Source: Medicago truncatula (taxonomy: Eukaryota > Streptophyta > Magnoliopsida > Fabales > Fabaceae). From it: 64,000 nucleotides of DNA. Positions within the stretch are counted from its first letter, which is position 1, and each line of letters starts with the position of its first letter. The stretch lies in the NCBI RefSeq assembly GCF_003473485.1, contig NC_053045.1:7776501-7840500 (forward strand). The letters run 5' to 3'. Position numbers and translations under genes: made by a program. Below the pieces are notes generated by a model, which was not told the DNA's origin, did not search any database, and saw only the letters and a list, made by a program, of their open reading frames with translations. Shown here in pieces: positions 14,519 to 25,554 of the stretch.

Positions 14519-16819
14519 TTAAGCAGTTACTGTTGTCTCTACAGCAAGCTTCCCAGTGTACACAACTTCCGACTTTAAGTCAGCCTCCCATAGATCAGGA
14601 ATTGCCTCAGGAAGGTTATGGATGCTTTCCAATGCATAATCTGCACCTTGAACTTTCTGTGATGTGCCAATCTGGATGGTGCAATCAACAAGTAATTTAT
14701 ATGAGTTGTGGCTCATTAAAAGGCATGTAGTTGCTATCAGTTTATTTAAACAACCGTTATAGAGCTATTATGTAGCGGCATATGAACATATTGATATTGT
14801 TTCGTGATATGCTATACAATACAAAATGTTGTCGACTAGTGGCGCTATAGCACTACTGCTTAGAGGAATTTGAACAAATTGCTATGTTCAGTTTCTACTA
14901 CAAAACAAAAATTTCCAATGACTTACCAGCACAGTGTCGAGTCCTACTCGTTTTCCAGCTTGTATGTTGCGGACACTGTCCTCAAAGAACAACTGAAAAT
15001 GACATAGAACCAACAAAAAGTTAAGCAAGCAAATAAAAAGTTAACAAAAACAACATAGATCATAAAGGGTGATTTTCTTACAGTTCTATGTGGGTCAAGG
15101 TTGGCTATTTTGAGAGCCAATTGAATGGCATTTTCTGATGGTTTACAAACAATTGGTGACTTTGGCAGGATTCCACTGGGATTGGTCTGAGCAAGATGGT
15201 CTATGATGTCAAAGATTTGAGAGCTGCTTGCACTATTACTACTTGTTGGCTTAGTAGTTCTTGTTAAACCTAGAAACTCAATGTCATCTTCATCAACTGA
15301 GACACTGCTCCTGTGGATTGGATTAAGAGTCTCAAAACAAATAATTCCTTCAAAGCAATCTTCTAATCCAAGTATGTTTAGTGTCTTAAGAGCATGAACT
15401 TTGTCTGCATTTGTGAAGATCTATTGACAAAAACAAAAGAAGCATTAGTAGTGGTCATATTATATTATACACCTGTTTACCAGTGTTTTTGGTAGTCAAC
15501 TGATATTGACTACATTAAATGAGCATGTTGAAATTACAGGCTAACAACACCATCTTTTCTGACGTTATTCTATTGATTCCATTTTGGTTATAAACAACTT
15601 ACAAGTTTCCTATAGGGCAGGCTCATCAACATTTTCCTTAGAACTGGGTCTGGTTTCAAGTTCACATAAGGTAATCTCCCATGAACAAAACTGCAAGGAG
15701 AAATTCAATAATCATTTTAACCATTTAAAAATACATATACAAAGATTAAAAGCATAACCCTTTAGCAGTTTGAGAGAGATAATAAATTGAAATTTACCTG
15801 TGAAGTTCGTCATAGTCAAAGTCATATCCAATTGCCTGAATAGAAATGAAACAGTAAACAAGTTATAGCATTTTCAAAATTTGAAAATGGAAATACCATT
15901 TAACAGGAAAATATAAAATCATACCTTTAATCCTGCTAGAGTTGTTCCATAATTCTTGTAAAGAAGGGTGCATAAATTATCAGATTTTCTTGGATCTATG
16001 CAAAGCATTTCTTCCATGTAGTCTGTGATCAATGTACCATTCATGTTAATACTAAAACTATCAGCTATTGTAAAACACATTACTAATACTGAGAATAATG
16101 TGACACAAGTCAATTATTATGCAAAGTTTCTTACCTTTAAAATTTTGTCGACATGCTTCTGCAAGACCAGAACTGAGTGGATACAAAGTATCATCTAAAT
16201 CTGCAGAACCATATCATGGTTATACATGTAACAAACATGAATATGAGAATTTCATTTTGGTACTTAAAAATGTTATAATTTGAAATACTTACCAAAAAGA
16301 AGGCAATCATATTTTGGTTTTTGTGTGAAGAGGTTCACAAATTCCATTTCGTTAAGAGAACCTTTTACATAGAATAAACAACAAAGTTAAAAACTGAAAA
16401 TTAAGTTTAACAACAAAGTGAATTCATTTTTATTCTCAACATTGGTTCATGGCTCTTTAACAAAAGTTATATTTGTATGATCATTGCTAAATTTTTGCAT
16501 TCCAAAGCAAATTTAAACCTAGTCATGGCCAAGATTTTAGGTCACCGTTACGTCGCGACTTTTAATATCACATAAAATTATGATCAAATGCAGCCACATC
16601 GGGTAAATATCAAAAAACTCGACATTGCGGCATAATCACAATCTTGGATCATTTTTAAATCATGAAGCCAATGTTGATTAAAAATCAAATGACAATAAAA
16701 ATAGAAAAGAAAATATAAAAAATACTATGCATGGGAAAAATAGCTTAAGCCATTAGCTTACCAGAACGATTGGTGATTGATAAGGGCATAGAAGAAGAGA
16801 TAAAAGATGATGTTTGCAT
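14519..16819 (-). CDS. HAD-superfamily hydrolase, pyrimidine 5'-nucleotidase-like (SDT1 type)
   Basis: Nine exons in transcript order: 16762-16819, 16293-16361, 16135-16200, 15925-16022, 15798-15835, 15603-15690, 15082-15420, 14927-14992 and 14519-14671. Phases all agree and give 324 residues. HAD motif I is CLLFDLDDTLYPLSSG (nucleophile and acid/base Asp in DLDDT, around residue 43). Motif II is IFTNAD, a conserved Lys follows in IVCKPSENA, and motif IV is LFFEDSVRNI. Known relatives (yeast Sdt1, plant Gs1-like HADs) dephosphorylate UMP/CMP or related compounds; the exact plant substrate is uncertain. There is a long Ser-rich insert (TKPTSSNSASSSQ) between motifs II and III. Many homologues start at the internal MEFVNLF, so the first exon may supply an alternative N-terminus. 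Confidence 0.92.
14752..14895. repeat. Degenerate second copy of the 8612-8792 hAT MITE family
   Basis: Shares ordered blocks with the element at 8612-8792: TTTCGTGATATGCTAT against TTTTGTGATAGGCTAT, a GTTGTCGACTAGTGGC / ATTGTCAATAAGTGGC block, GCGCTATAG, and AATTTGAACAAATTGCTA against AACTTGAACAAACTACTA. It lies in the last intron of the HAD gene. Ends are eroded and no duplication was found. Confidence 0.55.
16528..16650. repeat. Small inverted-repeat element in intron 1 of the HAD gene
   Basis: Bounded by CCAAGATTTTAG and CAATCTTGGATC, which are partly inverted. The interior has blocks (GCAGCCACATCGG, AAAAAACTCGACATTGCGG) that loosely recur at about 5945-6005 in the Rossmann-fold gene's intron 1. 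Both are probably relics of one MITE family. Confidence 0.35.
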
Positions 16820-16995
16820 GGTTCTTAAAAATAATATTTAAACAATTTCTTCAATTACTTTCAATTTTGAAACTCTTGTCTTGTCTTTGATGAACAATGA
16901 AACTCTTGCAATGATGATAACAATTTTCAATTTCCCTTCTTCAAGAAAGTGGATAGTAATTTGATTAATTGGTGAAGTATTTATTTTTTCCTTGA

Positions 16996-17006
16996 CTTTA
17001 TATATA
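16996..17006 (-). promoter_or_regulatory. Candidate TATA box of the HAD gene
   Basis: TATATATAA-type sequence on the minus strand about 180 bp upstream of the ATG at 16819. Position is plausible for a plant core promoter with a moderate 5' UTR; AT-richness makes chance matches likely. Confidence 0.35.
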
Positions 17007-17389
17007 TAATCAAAGTCTGTTTTTCTTGTTACATAAATGGAAATAACATCATTAAAATGGAGAATATGCCAATTTGGATTAGTTAGCACAAAGGTTGTCA
17101 CCAATTGCCACCGTACAAATGAAACACCTCCATTGTTTTCCATATTTTTGTTACAAAATCAGAAAACAACCTATGAATATAGCCATAATACAGTTGTTTT
17201 ACGTAAGGATAAGACTTCGTATATTCCGTTTTGAAGTTGGTAATGAGGCAAAAATAGAAGTTAATCTCAAATTCTATATCCACAATATAATCTTTAATGC
17301 CAACAAATATTCCATTTGAAAATTCCTTTCACTTAACATTTTGGATAAAAATAGAAATTATCATGGTAAGAATTTGGCTCAAGGTCAAT

Positions 17390-19245
17390 TTTTTATATAT
17401 TTTTTTTTATGGGAACAAGCTTAATGAATTTCATTTATAATAATAGATTCGATACATGTTGGAATGTTATAGAAAATACGGAAATTAGCTATAGGCGAAG
17501 CCTCCCTAACCAAACTATGAGCAACTTGGTTTGTTTGTCTCCTAATAAACTTAACATTAGAGTTCATAAGATTTGTCCACAGCAGGTGAATACAATCATT
17601 GATGATTGTGTAGAAATCCGATAGACCCAGCTGTTTGCCATATATGTTGTCTACTACCGTTTTAGAATCCACCTCAAAATCCATATTGTATAGTTGAAGA
17701 TCCTTAACCCATCACATCACACCTAGAAAGCCATATGCCTCGCCTGTATCTACATCGAGCAGAGGAGTAAAACACTCAGTGCGGGCCAACACAAAGCCCC
17801 ACACTCGTCTCTAATGCATATGCCTACACCTACCTATCCATGGAGTTGAAGAAAGAAGCGTCTACATTGAACTTGTATCGACCCAGGGACGGTTTGTTCC
17901 ATTTTGCAACTTCATGGACACTTTGCTCCGTGGTTAAGACTCTTTTTCCATTTTGTGCATTCATCCAGCTAGCAAGCAGAGTTGAGGCTCGATCACAAAC
18001 AGATTGAAAAGTTTCGGTAATATCATTCCAAACTTTGTTGTTTCTATGCTTTCATATACTCCATATCAAAGCAATAAATATGGGATGCTGACTTTTGTCA
18101 AGTTTGTGTAGTATACCAAAATTACTATGTGCTATGTCACCTGGGTTATTCAATGCAATCGAAATAGTGCTCCACACTCCTATTCGCTGCCATCATTGTA
18201 TGCTCTTGGGGCACATAAACAACACATGTAAATTGTCTTTATCTTCATCGCAAAAGGGACAGTGCGAAGGACAATTGACACCTCTTGCTTGAAGACACAA
18301 CCTGGTGGGTAAACAACCACGCGTAACCCTCCATAAGAAATTCTTGATTCGAGGTGGAGTTTTGGTGCGCCAAATCTGATGCCATTCACCATTTATCCTG
18401 TGCTGATGCGTGTTAGGAACATGTTCCCTAATGTTTCTGTAAGCGCTACGGATCGAGTAAACTCCGTTTTTCTCAAATTTCCAAACAACCTTATCATGTT
18501 GGACCGATGCAAGCAAAGGAGTACTGCTGATATGGTAGGCTAAGACTTCATCGAACAACAAGCTAATATTCTCCATATACCAATTTTTTGTGTTGGGGAT
18601 GAACGTATCAACTACACGGAGATTGTCCATAGCTGATTTCATTATCGTAGGTGGTGGGATGACATACTCATTTCGAATCCAGTTAGGATCCCAACTAAGA
18701 TGCTAGTGCGTGAACCAATGCTCCACTTGAAACCATTTTTAATGACAACTTTAACACCAAATGCTTCTCCAAACATAGCTTGGAGAGGCAAAAAAAATCA
18801 CTAGCTAGAAAATATCTAGCTTTGAGTAGTCTAGTGATCAGAGAGTCTGGGTTATTGAGCAACATCCACGCCAGTTTGCCCATCATTGCCATGTTGAAAG
18901 CCTTGAGACTTTTGAAACCCATGCCACCGAAGCCTTTTGGAACAGTGAGGCATTCACAAGATAGCCGGTGCATACCTCTATTACCACCATTACCGTGTCC
19001 CCACTAGAATGCATTTAACATATTTTTCAATTTCCTTTATCAGGGTGTTAGGTAGCAAGAAGGTACTCACGACATAAGTAGGGATTGATTGAAGGACGAA
19101 TTTTATAAGAACTTCCCTTTCTGCCTCTGAAAGACATCGACTATTCCAAGAATTTATCTTAGCCCAAACTCGATCCATGATAAATTTAAATGTGGCTGAT
19201 TTGCTTATACCAATCATGGATGGAACACCCAAATAATTTCATGTA
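17390..19245 (-). mobile_element. 5'-truncated L1-like LINE
   Basis: Broken frames on the minus strand follow the order of a plant L1-type ORF2 C-terminal half. First is the post-RT region (YLGVPSMIGISK, then RVWAKINSW, CLSEAEREVLIK, QSIPTYVVSTFLLP; about 18990-19240). Next is KGFGGMGFKSLKAFNMAM (18695-18973). Then comes the zinc-binding segment KNFLWRVTRGCLPTR with CPFCDEDKDNLHVLFMC (18193-18642), and finally an RNase H tail with RRQTNQVAHSLVREA (17421-17684). A T-rich run at 17390-17410 is the A-tail seen from the other strand. The catalytic RT domain is absent. Several stops and frame changes separate the pieces, so it is dead. Confidence 0.8.
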
Positions 19246-20157
19246 CCCATAACCTATCTGACCCCATGATGTTAGCTATTATTTTTTCTTTACATAACGA
19301 AAAACGATTTTAATTCATACACATTGTTATCATAAATTTTATGAGATAAGATCCATTATTGACACTATCTCTCAAAAATATCCATTGACAAGTGTAATTT
19401 TTGACTTAAACCAAATTTCAATCATTTAACCACATCACATATTGTATCGGGATGCCGTTGCTTTACCAAGCTAGGCAAAAAAAACATATGACATTAACAT
19501 CATAACACAATGGAAAGCAGTAAGTTGAATCAAAATCAGTTGTCAAACTAAAATAGCAAGATGACCCATGAACTATTAAGATAATTATAATTAGTATACT
19601 GCATTGGACATAAACTAATCAGAACATTGAAAATGTTAGGAATTTGGAATGTTCAGTACATTAGAATAATCAAACACATAAATTGATAAGAAAAATTATT
19701 GATGCACAGACTCTTGAATTTGACAACCTTGATAGCGAGTATACATTGAAATGAAATTCTCAGTAACAAATCATGTATCCCAACTTCGGCCTCCGTGTCT
19801 GCAAACCCTGTCAAAGATTACAACATCAATTACCAATTTTTACATATGTTTGGATTCATTTGCTCTACAAATCCAACTAAATAATCACACTTCCTACTTG
19901 AGTCTGATAAAAGTGAAGGAAAAAAAGGGGAATAATTAGCATTATACCACATGCAAGAATTTGCAACACTGCAACTAAACAAATATGCTTCACCATTAAT
20001 TATAGAATATTGCCATATTACGACATTCCCATATAGACCAAATTACAACTTGTCAAATTACATCAAAATTTCATTTGAATGTTCATTTACCATATAGAAC
20101 AAAACTACATATACTTCTGGAACATGCCCCCTATCATCAACATAAGTCTTATAACTA
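19246..20157. other. Intergenic between two LINE remnants
   Basis: AT-rich sequence with no recognised gene or repeat end. No matching target-site duplication for the flanking LINE pieces was found here. Confidence 0.45.
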
Positions 20158-20690
20158 GTGTGGAGGAGTATTATGAGATGGTTGGGATTGAATTTTATGG
20201 ATTTGTTCATCCTATGGGAAAATTGGGAAGGTGTTTCGGCGGTCAAAAAAATGCGTAATGGATTTAGGTCGATTTGGCATGCGGTGGTTTGGAGCATTTG
20301 GCATGCTAGGAATGATTGCATCTTCAATAATAAAATTGGAGAGGAGGAAGCACTAGTGGAGGATATAAAGGTAATGTCCTGGAGATGGCATATGGATCGT
20401 TCCAATTCTCAGGCTTGTATGTATTATGAATGGCATTGGAATCCAAAGGAGTGTATGTTGCGTTAATGGTTTTCACTTCTGTTCTGCATTGCGAGGCTGA
20501 CGCTGAGGTATACGGTGGTTGCGGTGGTTCTGTCCGCGGTCTGTCAACACGCATATAGCAGCATCAGCTTGCTGCATTTCTGTCACAGGGTGCTGCGCCT
20601 GGGGTTTTGCTGCCATAACAGTGGTTCTGTTTTGGGGTTATGGTAGTGTAGTTTTCTGGTATGTCGGAGACTATTGTAATTATGTTCAAA
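20158..20690 (+). mobile_element. LINE 3' fragment
   Basis: A 102-codon frame (20158-20466) matches the C-terminal part of a plant LINE ORF2, with the typical IWHAVVWSIWHARNDCIF stretch. It is followed by a 3' region rich in GCGGTGGTTCTG-like words and a run-out near 20690. Everything upstream in the element is missing. It is oriented opposite to the LINE at 17390-19245. Confidence 0.7.
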
Positions 20691-20699
20691 AGTTCAATA

Positions 20700-21230
20700 T
20701 AGAAATCGGAATTTAAACAATAAATCAATTCAAAAGTTCAGCATGTAAATTCAAAACAATTTTTTTTAATACATTTTAACTAATATATATTCATTACTAC
20801 TTAATAAATTATTTTTATTACGGCATTTTAAGTAATACATATTCATAAAACTTAAGGTTTCTAATCCTAAAGAGGAAACAAGATCCAAACTCTAGAGACC
20901 ATGAAAAAGTATCCGAAAATAATCAAAAGTGAAATCAAGCTTGACTATGTCCGAGATTTCGAATCATGTAGATGTTCAGTGTTCACAATACCTATAATTC
21001 TATTACATATATCATACAAAGTGTAATTAAACCCTAGTTGCTTAGATAATGGCAAGGAAAAAGCAGGACCGAAAAGTATGTGGGTCAATGTTTGCAAGTT
21101 TTGTCCAGAAAGATACAAGAAAAAGTTGGTAGGACCAATGGAAAACACAAAGTAATATCTGAGAAATGTGTGCTAAAACAGTTATGCTAAAACTGCATAT
21201 AACATCTAACTGAATGGATTGCACATTACC
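20700..21230. other. 3' flank of the F-box gene
   Basis: AT-rich. Nothing recognised apart from being downstream of the minus-strand F-box stop codon at 21231. Confidence 0.45.
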
Positions 21231-22622
21231 TTAAGCAATTATCAAGCATGAACCGAGGAATTCCCACTCATTGTCACTAAATGAATAGCGAGGTGGAGCA
21301 ATTATCTTTCTCAATGATGGCCTTGAAGATACAATTAAGGCAACAGCGTCAGCGTGCACGTCAAGGCACTTCCTCAAATTGATTTCCCTCAGTTGCGTGC
21401 AGTTTTCTACCACATGCTTCAATCCAGTCATCGTGACAATAAAACAACCTTCCAGTAACAGGTGCAAAAGCCTACAACAACTCTTTGAGATCATACGTAG
21501 TGCTTCATCATCAACTTCTGTATATGACAAGTTCAATACCTCCAATTTGGGAACTTTAAAGTTCATTTTGGGTACCATCACTATTGGATAGTGGGTTAAG
21601 TTCAAATGTTTAATCTTACTACAATTTCTCAAAAGGTTACAAATACCTTCTTCAGTCCCATCAAAAACAAATTCATTTCCAGAATTGACTCTGCGTCGGC
21701 TCAAATCAAGCCGCTGCAAATTGGGGAATAACCATGGAACCCTTTTGATGGTGTCATTGCTTTTCCACCAACTGTGAACCAAATGGAGAGACTCCAGTTG
21801 AGGGCTTACACCAAAATCCACCAAAGACTTAGAATTGGCAAAGGATAAAGAGCGCAATGTTGGTCTCTCATGTAGAGCAGTAGCAATGCCTGCGTTGGTT
21901 AGTTGATGACAGTCTAATATGATGGCCTCTTCCAGAAGCTTACAATTCTTAAACAAGTGGAAAAGCAACCTATTGTTGATGTACCGATGACGAGAGAGAT
22001 TTACCTTGCGGAGTTTGAAAAGTTCCCGTGAAAGAGCCTCTACTCCAACGGTGCAATCGTTGTTATAACCTTTCCCGGGGTAACTGAGGTCTAGTTCTTC
22101 GAGTAGAGGAAAACACTCGGCAATAAGTAACATGTCAGTGTTATGGATAGAACTAATGTGGGAACAAGTGAGACAGGTCAAAGTTGTAATCTTCTGGGAC
22201 AAAGCTCGCAGCCCATCTTTGGGAATGATAGGTTTGTAGGAGAGATCAAGTGCTCTAAGGTTCATTGGGAAACGAGAGATTTCGAGTAGAATAGCATTGA
22301 AGTCAGTTGGGAGGTCAGCAGTGTAGTAGTGGGAGAGGTTGAGGGAGGTGAGGTTGGGGAACCTTTGAAAGAAGTGAGGGAGGAAAGGGCGTGTTGCAGA
22401 AGAGATGGTGAGAGAGAATTTGTGGCGGTTGGTGAAGGAGAGGAACTCTTTCGATACGGTGGAGAGAGGTTTTAAATAACGGTCGCAGTCGGCGTCGTCG
22501 CCGTCGAGGAGGAGTTTGAAGATGCGTAGCCAGCAATCATCCGGTAAATAAAATAAATCTGCAGCAGAAGCCCTTATTTTTTTCTTAGCAGCAGAAGCCC
22601 TTATTTTTTTCTTAGCAGCCAT
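21231..22622 (-). CDS. F-box/leucine-rich-repeat protein
   Basis: A single 463-codon exon. F-box/LRR proteins are substrate receptors of SCF ubiquitin ligases: the F-box docks on SKP1 and the LRRs bind the target. An F-box-like segment lies at residues about 22-60 (DLFYLPDDCWLRIFKLLLDG, then LSTVSKEFLSFTNR). The rest is a chain of irregular LRRs (FPNLTSLNLSHY, NLRALDLSYKPI, LLEELDLSY, KLRKVNLSRHRYINN, PKLEVLNLSYTEVDDEALRM, QLREINLRKC). The N-terminus carries a perfect 9-residue tandem duplication (AKKKIRASA twice) from a 27-bp DNA repeat. The substrate is unknown; many such genes form large lineage-specific families. The ATG is preceded by a CT-rich leader and a TATA-like element at the expected spacing. 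Confidence 0.9.
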   Translation of the reverse strand: MAAKKKIRASAAKKKIRASAADLFYLPDDCWLRIFKLLLDGDDADCDRYLKPLSTVSKEFLSFTNRHKFSLTISSATRPFLPHFFQRFPNLTSLNLSHYYTADLPTDFNAILLEISRFPMNLRALDLSYKPIIPKDGLRALSQKITTLTCLTCSHISSIHNTDMLLIAECFPLLEELDLSYPGKGYNNDCTVGVEALSRELFKLRKVNLSRHRYINNRLLFHLFKNCKLLEEAIILDCHQLTNAGIATALHERPTLRSLSFANSKSLVDFGVSPQLESLHLVHSWWKSNDTIKRVPWLFPNLQRLDLSRRRVNSGNEFVFDGTEEGICNLLRNCSKIKHLNLTHYPIVMVPKMNFKVPKLEVLNLSYTEVDDEALRMISKSCCRLLHLLLEGCFIVTMTGLKHVVENCTQLREINLRKCLDVHADAVALIVSSRPSLRKIIAPPRYSFSDNEWEFLGSCLIIA

Positions 22623-22710
22623 TACTTTTTTCTGTGGCAGAGAAAAATTGAGAGATAGAGAGAGTTGAGAAAGTGGGAGAATTTAGGGTTTGGTTAGGTT
22701 AAAGAAGGAG

Positions 22711-22721
22711 AAATATATATA
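22711..22721 (-). promoter_or_regulatory. TATA-like element of the F-box gene
   Basis: TATATATATTT on the minus strand about 90 bp upstream of the ATG at 22622, followed by a pyrimidine-rich leader. Good spacing for a core promoter. Confidence 0.5.
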
Positions 22722-22822
22722 CACACACGGATAACACAACGCTCATCCAAAGTTGGATTGTTTCCCAAGTTTAATTTAGGGCTCGTTCAAGAAAAAGAAA
22801 ATTCACATCCAAATCAAAGTCC

Positions 22823-22824
<2 letters not shown>

Positions 22825-22859
<35 letters not shown>
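22825..22859. repeat. 35-base poly(T) tract
   Basis: Uninterrupted T-run directly before the MITE's left target duplication. It may be the A-tail of a lost retroposon or simple slippage; length may be unreliable in assembly. Confidence 0.7.
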
Positions 22860-22863
<4 letters not shown>

Positions 22864-22869
22864 ATAAAA

Positions 22870-23149
22870 GGGTTAATATTGCTTTACCCTTGTAATATAG
22901 GTTATTTCCGGGTTTACATCCTGTAATTTTTTTTATTTACCCCCTGTAAAACAAAATTTGTTTTGATTTACCTCCTTAATAGGTCATTCAAAAACATATT
23001 TTATTTTATTTTTCCTGAAATTTTGGTTTTTGAATTACCAATTAAGAGGTAAATTAAAACAATTACTTTTTTATAGGGGTAAATAAAAAAAATTACAGGG
23101 TATAAATTCGGAAATGACCTATATTACAGGGGTAAAGCACCATTAATCC
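22870..23149. mobile_element. MULE-type MITE with 9-bp target duplication
   Basis: A 280-bp near-palindrome whose arms match over about 80 bp (left GGGTTAATATTGCTTTACCC; right end, read inward, GGATTAATGGTGCTTTACCC). TAAATAAAA stands exactly at 22861-22869 and 23150-23158. Long TIRs with a 9-bp duplication point to a Mutator-like MITE, although the duplication is low in complexity. It has no coding capacity. A half-copy lies at 2620-2680. Confidence 0.75.
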
Positions 23150-23214
23150 TAAATAAAATCAAAGTTAACTTTTTATATTAAACAAAACATCCCCTAAAAT
23201 AAAGATCAAAATAA

Positions 23215-25554
23215 ATATGCGGATGATAACTTGTGTATAGGCGAAGCTATGGTGGAGAATCTTTGGAATTTGAAGGCCTTATTGAGAGGTTTTGAGATGG
23301 TATCGAGGTTGAAAGTTAATTTTTATAAAAGTTGTTTGATAGGTGAAAATTTTTCATCGACATTTATGGTGATGACTTGTAATTTTTTGAGTTTTAGTGA
23401 AGGAAAAATCCCATTTACTTATTTGGGGTTATCGGTGGGTGCTAATCTCCGAAAACTACTTGGGAGTCATTGTTGGAAAAGTTGAGAAATACTCTAAACT
23501 CTTAGGACAATAAATATGCGAGTTTAGGTAGTCATGTGGTTCTTCTAAACTCGGTCTTGAATCCGGTTACTTTATATCTTACGTTATCGAAAATGTCGGA
23601 AAGGGTGGTAAAGAAGACAGTTCATATTCAATGTGAGTTCCTTTGGGGAGGTGTGAGAGGCGACCGAAAAGTTTGTTGGGTTAAATGGAGGAAGTTTTGT
23701 CAACCAAAATATAGGGGGGTTTAAGAGTTGAATAATGTGAAGTTGATGAACTTGAGTCTTCTAGAAAAATGGCGATGGAGGTTGATCCAAGATGGTAATC
23801 CACTTTGCAAGAAGGTTTTGGAAGACAAATACAAGTCTAGGATATGAGGTTTGGCGGATATGGAGGAAGTGTCATGGTCACAATATACATCAAAGTGGTG
23901 GAAGGAGTTGATTTCTTTAGAGGAGGTGGGGGGCTCAAATTGGTTCAAACAAAGGGTAGTGAGAAAATTGGGAAATGGAAGGAAAACTAGTTTTTGGAAG
24001 GATATTTGGGTGGGAAATTCACCTCTTCAAGTGATGTTTCCACGTCTTTACTCCATCTCAAACCAAAAAGAAACAACAGTGAGAGATATTGGCTTGAGGA
24101 GTGATAATATTGTACCTTCGAACCTAAGGTGGCGTAGGTGCCCTTTTAATTTAAAACCTTGACGGGTGTGATTGCAAGCGCTAGGGGTGGAGATGAGGAA
24201 GATGTTTGGTGGTGGCAACCCGATGATGGAGGAGTTTCCACGGTGAGCTCGTGCTATAAGATTTTATAGGGTTTATTGATCTAAGAAGGGGAGTTGAATA
24301 GGTTGGAGGAGGTGGTGTATGAATATTTTTGGGAAAGTCCAACCCCCTCTAAAGTGTTGGTCTATACGGCCAATAAGGTGGAATGAGATTATTCACTTCA
24401 CTTTGGAATCTTGATTAAGCCCAACTAATTTCCTGGAAAGAACCAACTTACAATCCGTACTAGCACCCTAGCAAATCAATGTGACTTAAAGAAGAAAGTT
24501 ATTCTAAGAAAAAGTTTTTAATCTTGAAGAATGTATGAACGATGAGTTTTTGAGACCTGGAGAGAATAGTTGCAAATGATTCAATGAATTGAAAGTTATG
24601 AGGAGAGGAGTTTATATAGTAATGGTAATCAAGAGCAAAATTTCGTGCCAAAACAACTAAATGAATCGATTCACTAAATGAGTGAATCGATTCAGACCAC
24701 TATATGACAATCTGAAAAAGGGAGAATGCTATGAAGATTGATACGCATCAAATGAATTTTGAGTCGATTCAGACTGCCCAGGATGAATGTTGATACGATT
24801 CATAACATAGTGAATCGACTCAAAGTGAGTCAGAGACAAATGATGATACATTTCATGCATTTTTGAGTTTAATCAAAGTGAATCGATTCAGACATGTTAT
24901 GCATCGATTCACACAAAGTCAGAGACTTTTGTGATACGATTCAGATGTGTATGAATCGATTCATGCAGTGAAATATGAAATTTTGACAAATGATATGCAA
25001 ACAAAAGGAAGGTTAGAGGCACACGTAGGCTAGGGTGCTAAAACATATTCTAATGTAGCAAATCTCAACTAAAAACATAAAATGATAAACAAGCTAACAT
25101 CATCAAAAACTAGCTAGAGGATTCATAAAGTAGTGGTGTTCTCTTGGACTTTACTACTAGACTGATTTCCAATTCGAGTACATCTTGCAGCTTGGAATAT
25201 GTTGAATCCGAAAGCTTCAAAAAATTGCGTGATGTATGATAGGCGAGTAGATTCCGGAATTCACCTATTTTTACATTGTGAGGAAGTGTCAAAGGTTTGG
25301 CTTGATGTTATGGTGTGGCTTGTATTTAACTTCCGTACACCACCAAATTTATTTGTGCACTTGGAGTAGGGAGGTGAGGACAAAAAAGCTTAGAGAAGGC
25401 TTTTGGGTGATTTGGCATGCTTCCATTTAGGTAATTTGGAATGAGCAAAATGATAGACAAGGGAGTGGCCAATTGTTGCTTTATGACTTTGCTTTTTGTG
25501 TCCTATGTACAAGGCACCAATGATTAATAAATATGCTAATTTAAAAAAAAAAAA
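23215..25554 (+). mobile_element. 5'-truncated LINE, split by a solo LTR
   Basis: LINE ORF2 sequence begins at the RT active site (TATGCGGATGAT, coding YADD, then NLCIGEA). It continues through SRLKVNFYKSCLIG, IPFTYLGLSVGANLR, CEFLWGGVRGDRKVCWVKW, a WWKELISLEEVGGSNWFKQ segment and FWKDIWVGNSPL up to 24354. A 771-bp LTR interrupts at 24355-25125. The LINE resumes with VVVFSWTLLLD, HLFLHCEEVSKVW and FWVIWHASIWVIWNEQND, and ends in a 12-A tail at 25543-25554. Multiple stops and frame changes make it inactive. No clear LINE target duplication was found. Confidence 0.82.
24355..25125 (-). mobile_element. Solo LTR inserted in a LINE (fossil)
   Basis: A 771-bp block with TG...CA ends flanked by the 5-bp duplication TAAAG (24350-24354 and 25126-25130). 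Skipping the block restores the LINE reading PSKVVVFSWTLLLD, which confirms the junctions. On the minus strand a TATA-like CTATATAAAC lies about 505 bp into the LTR, so this is the likely sense strand. The U3-side part holds an array of AATCGATT-type palindromes (24663-24963). No internal region or second LTR is present, the usual outcome of recombination between two LTRs. Superfamily is not assigned. Confidence 0.75.

Noticed and set aside
16838-17143. 101-codon minus-strand frame upstream of the HAD gene
   Set aside because: It overlaps the probable promoter and leader, has no recognisable motif and low-complexity AT-driven composition.
22811-23166. AAATCAAAGT repeated on both sides of the poly(T) tract and MITE, as a retroposon target duplication
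   Set aside because: The left copy is separated from the T-run by four bases and the MITE already has its own exact 9-bp flanks; the match is AT-rich and probably chance.
23215-25554. Target-site duplication for the LINE
   Set aside because: The base sequences before the start and after the A-tail do not match beyond A-rich words.
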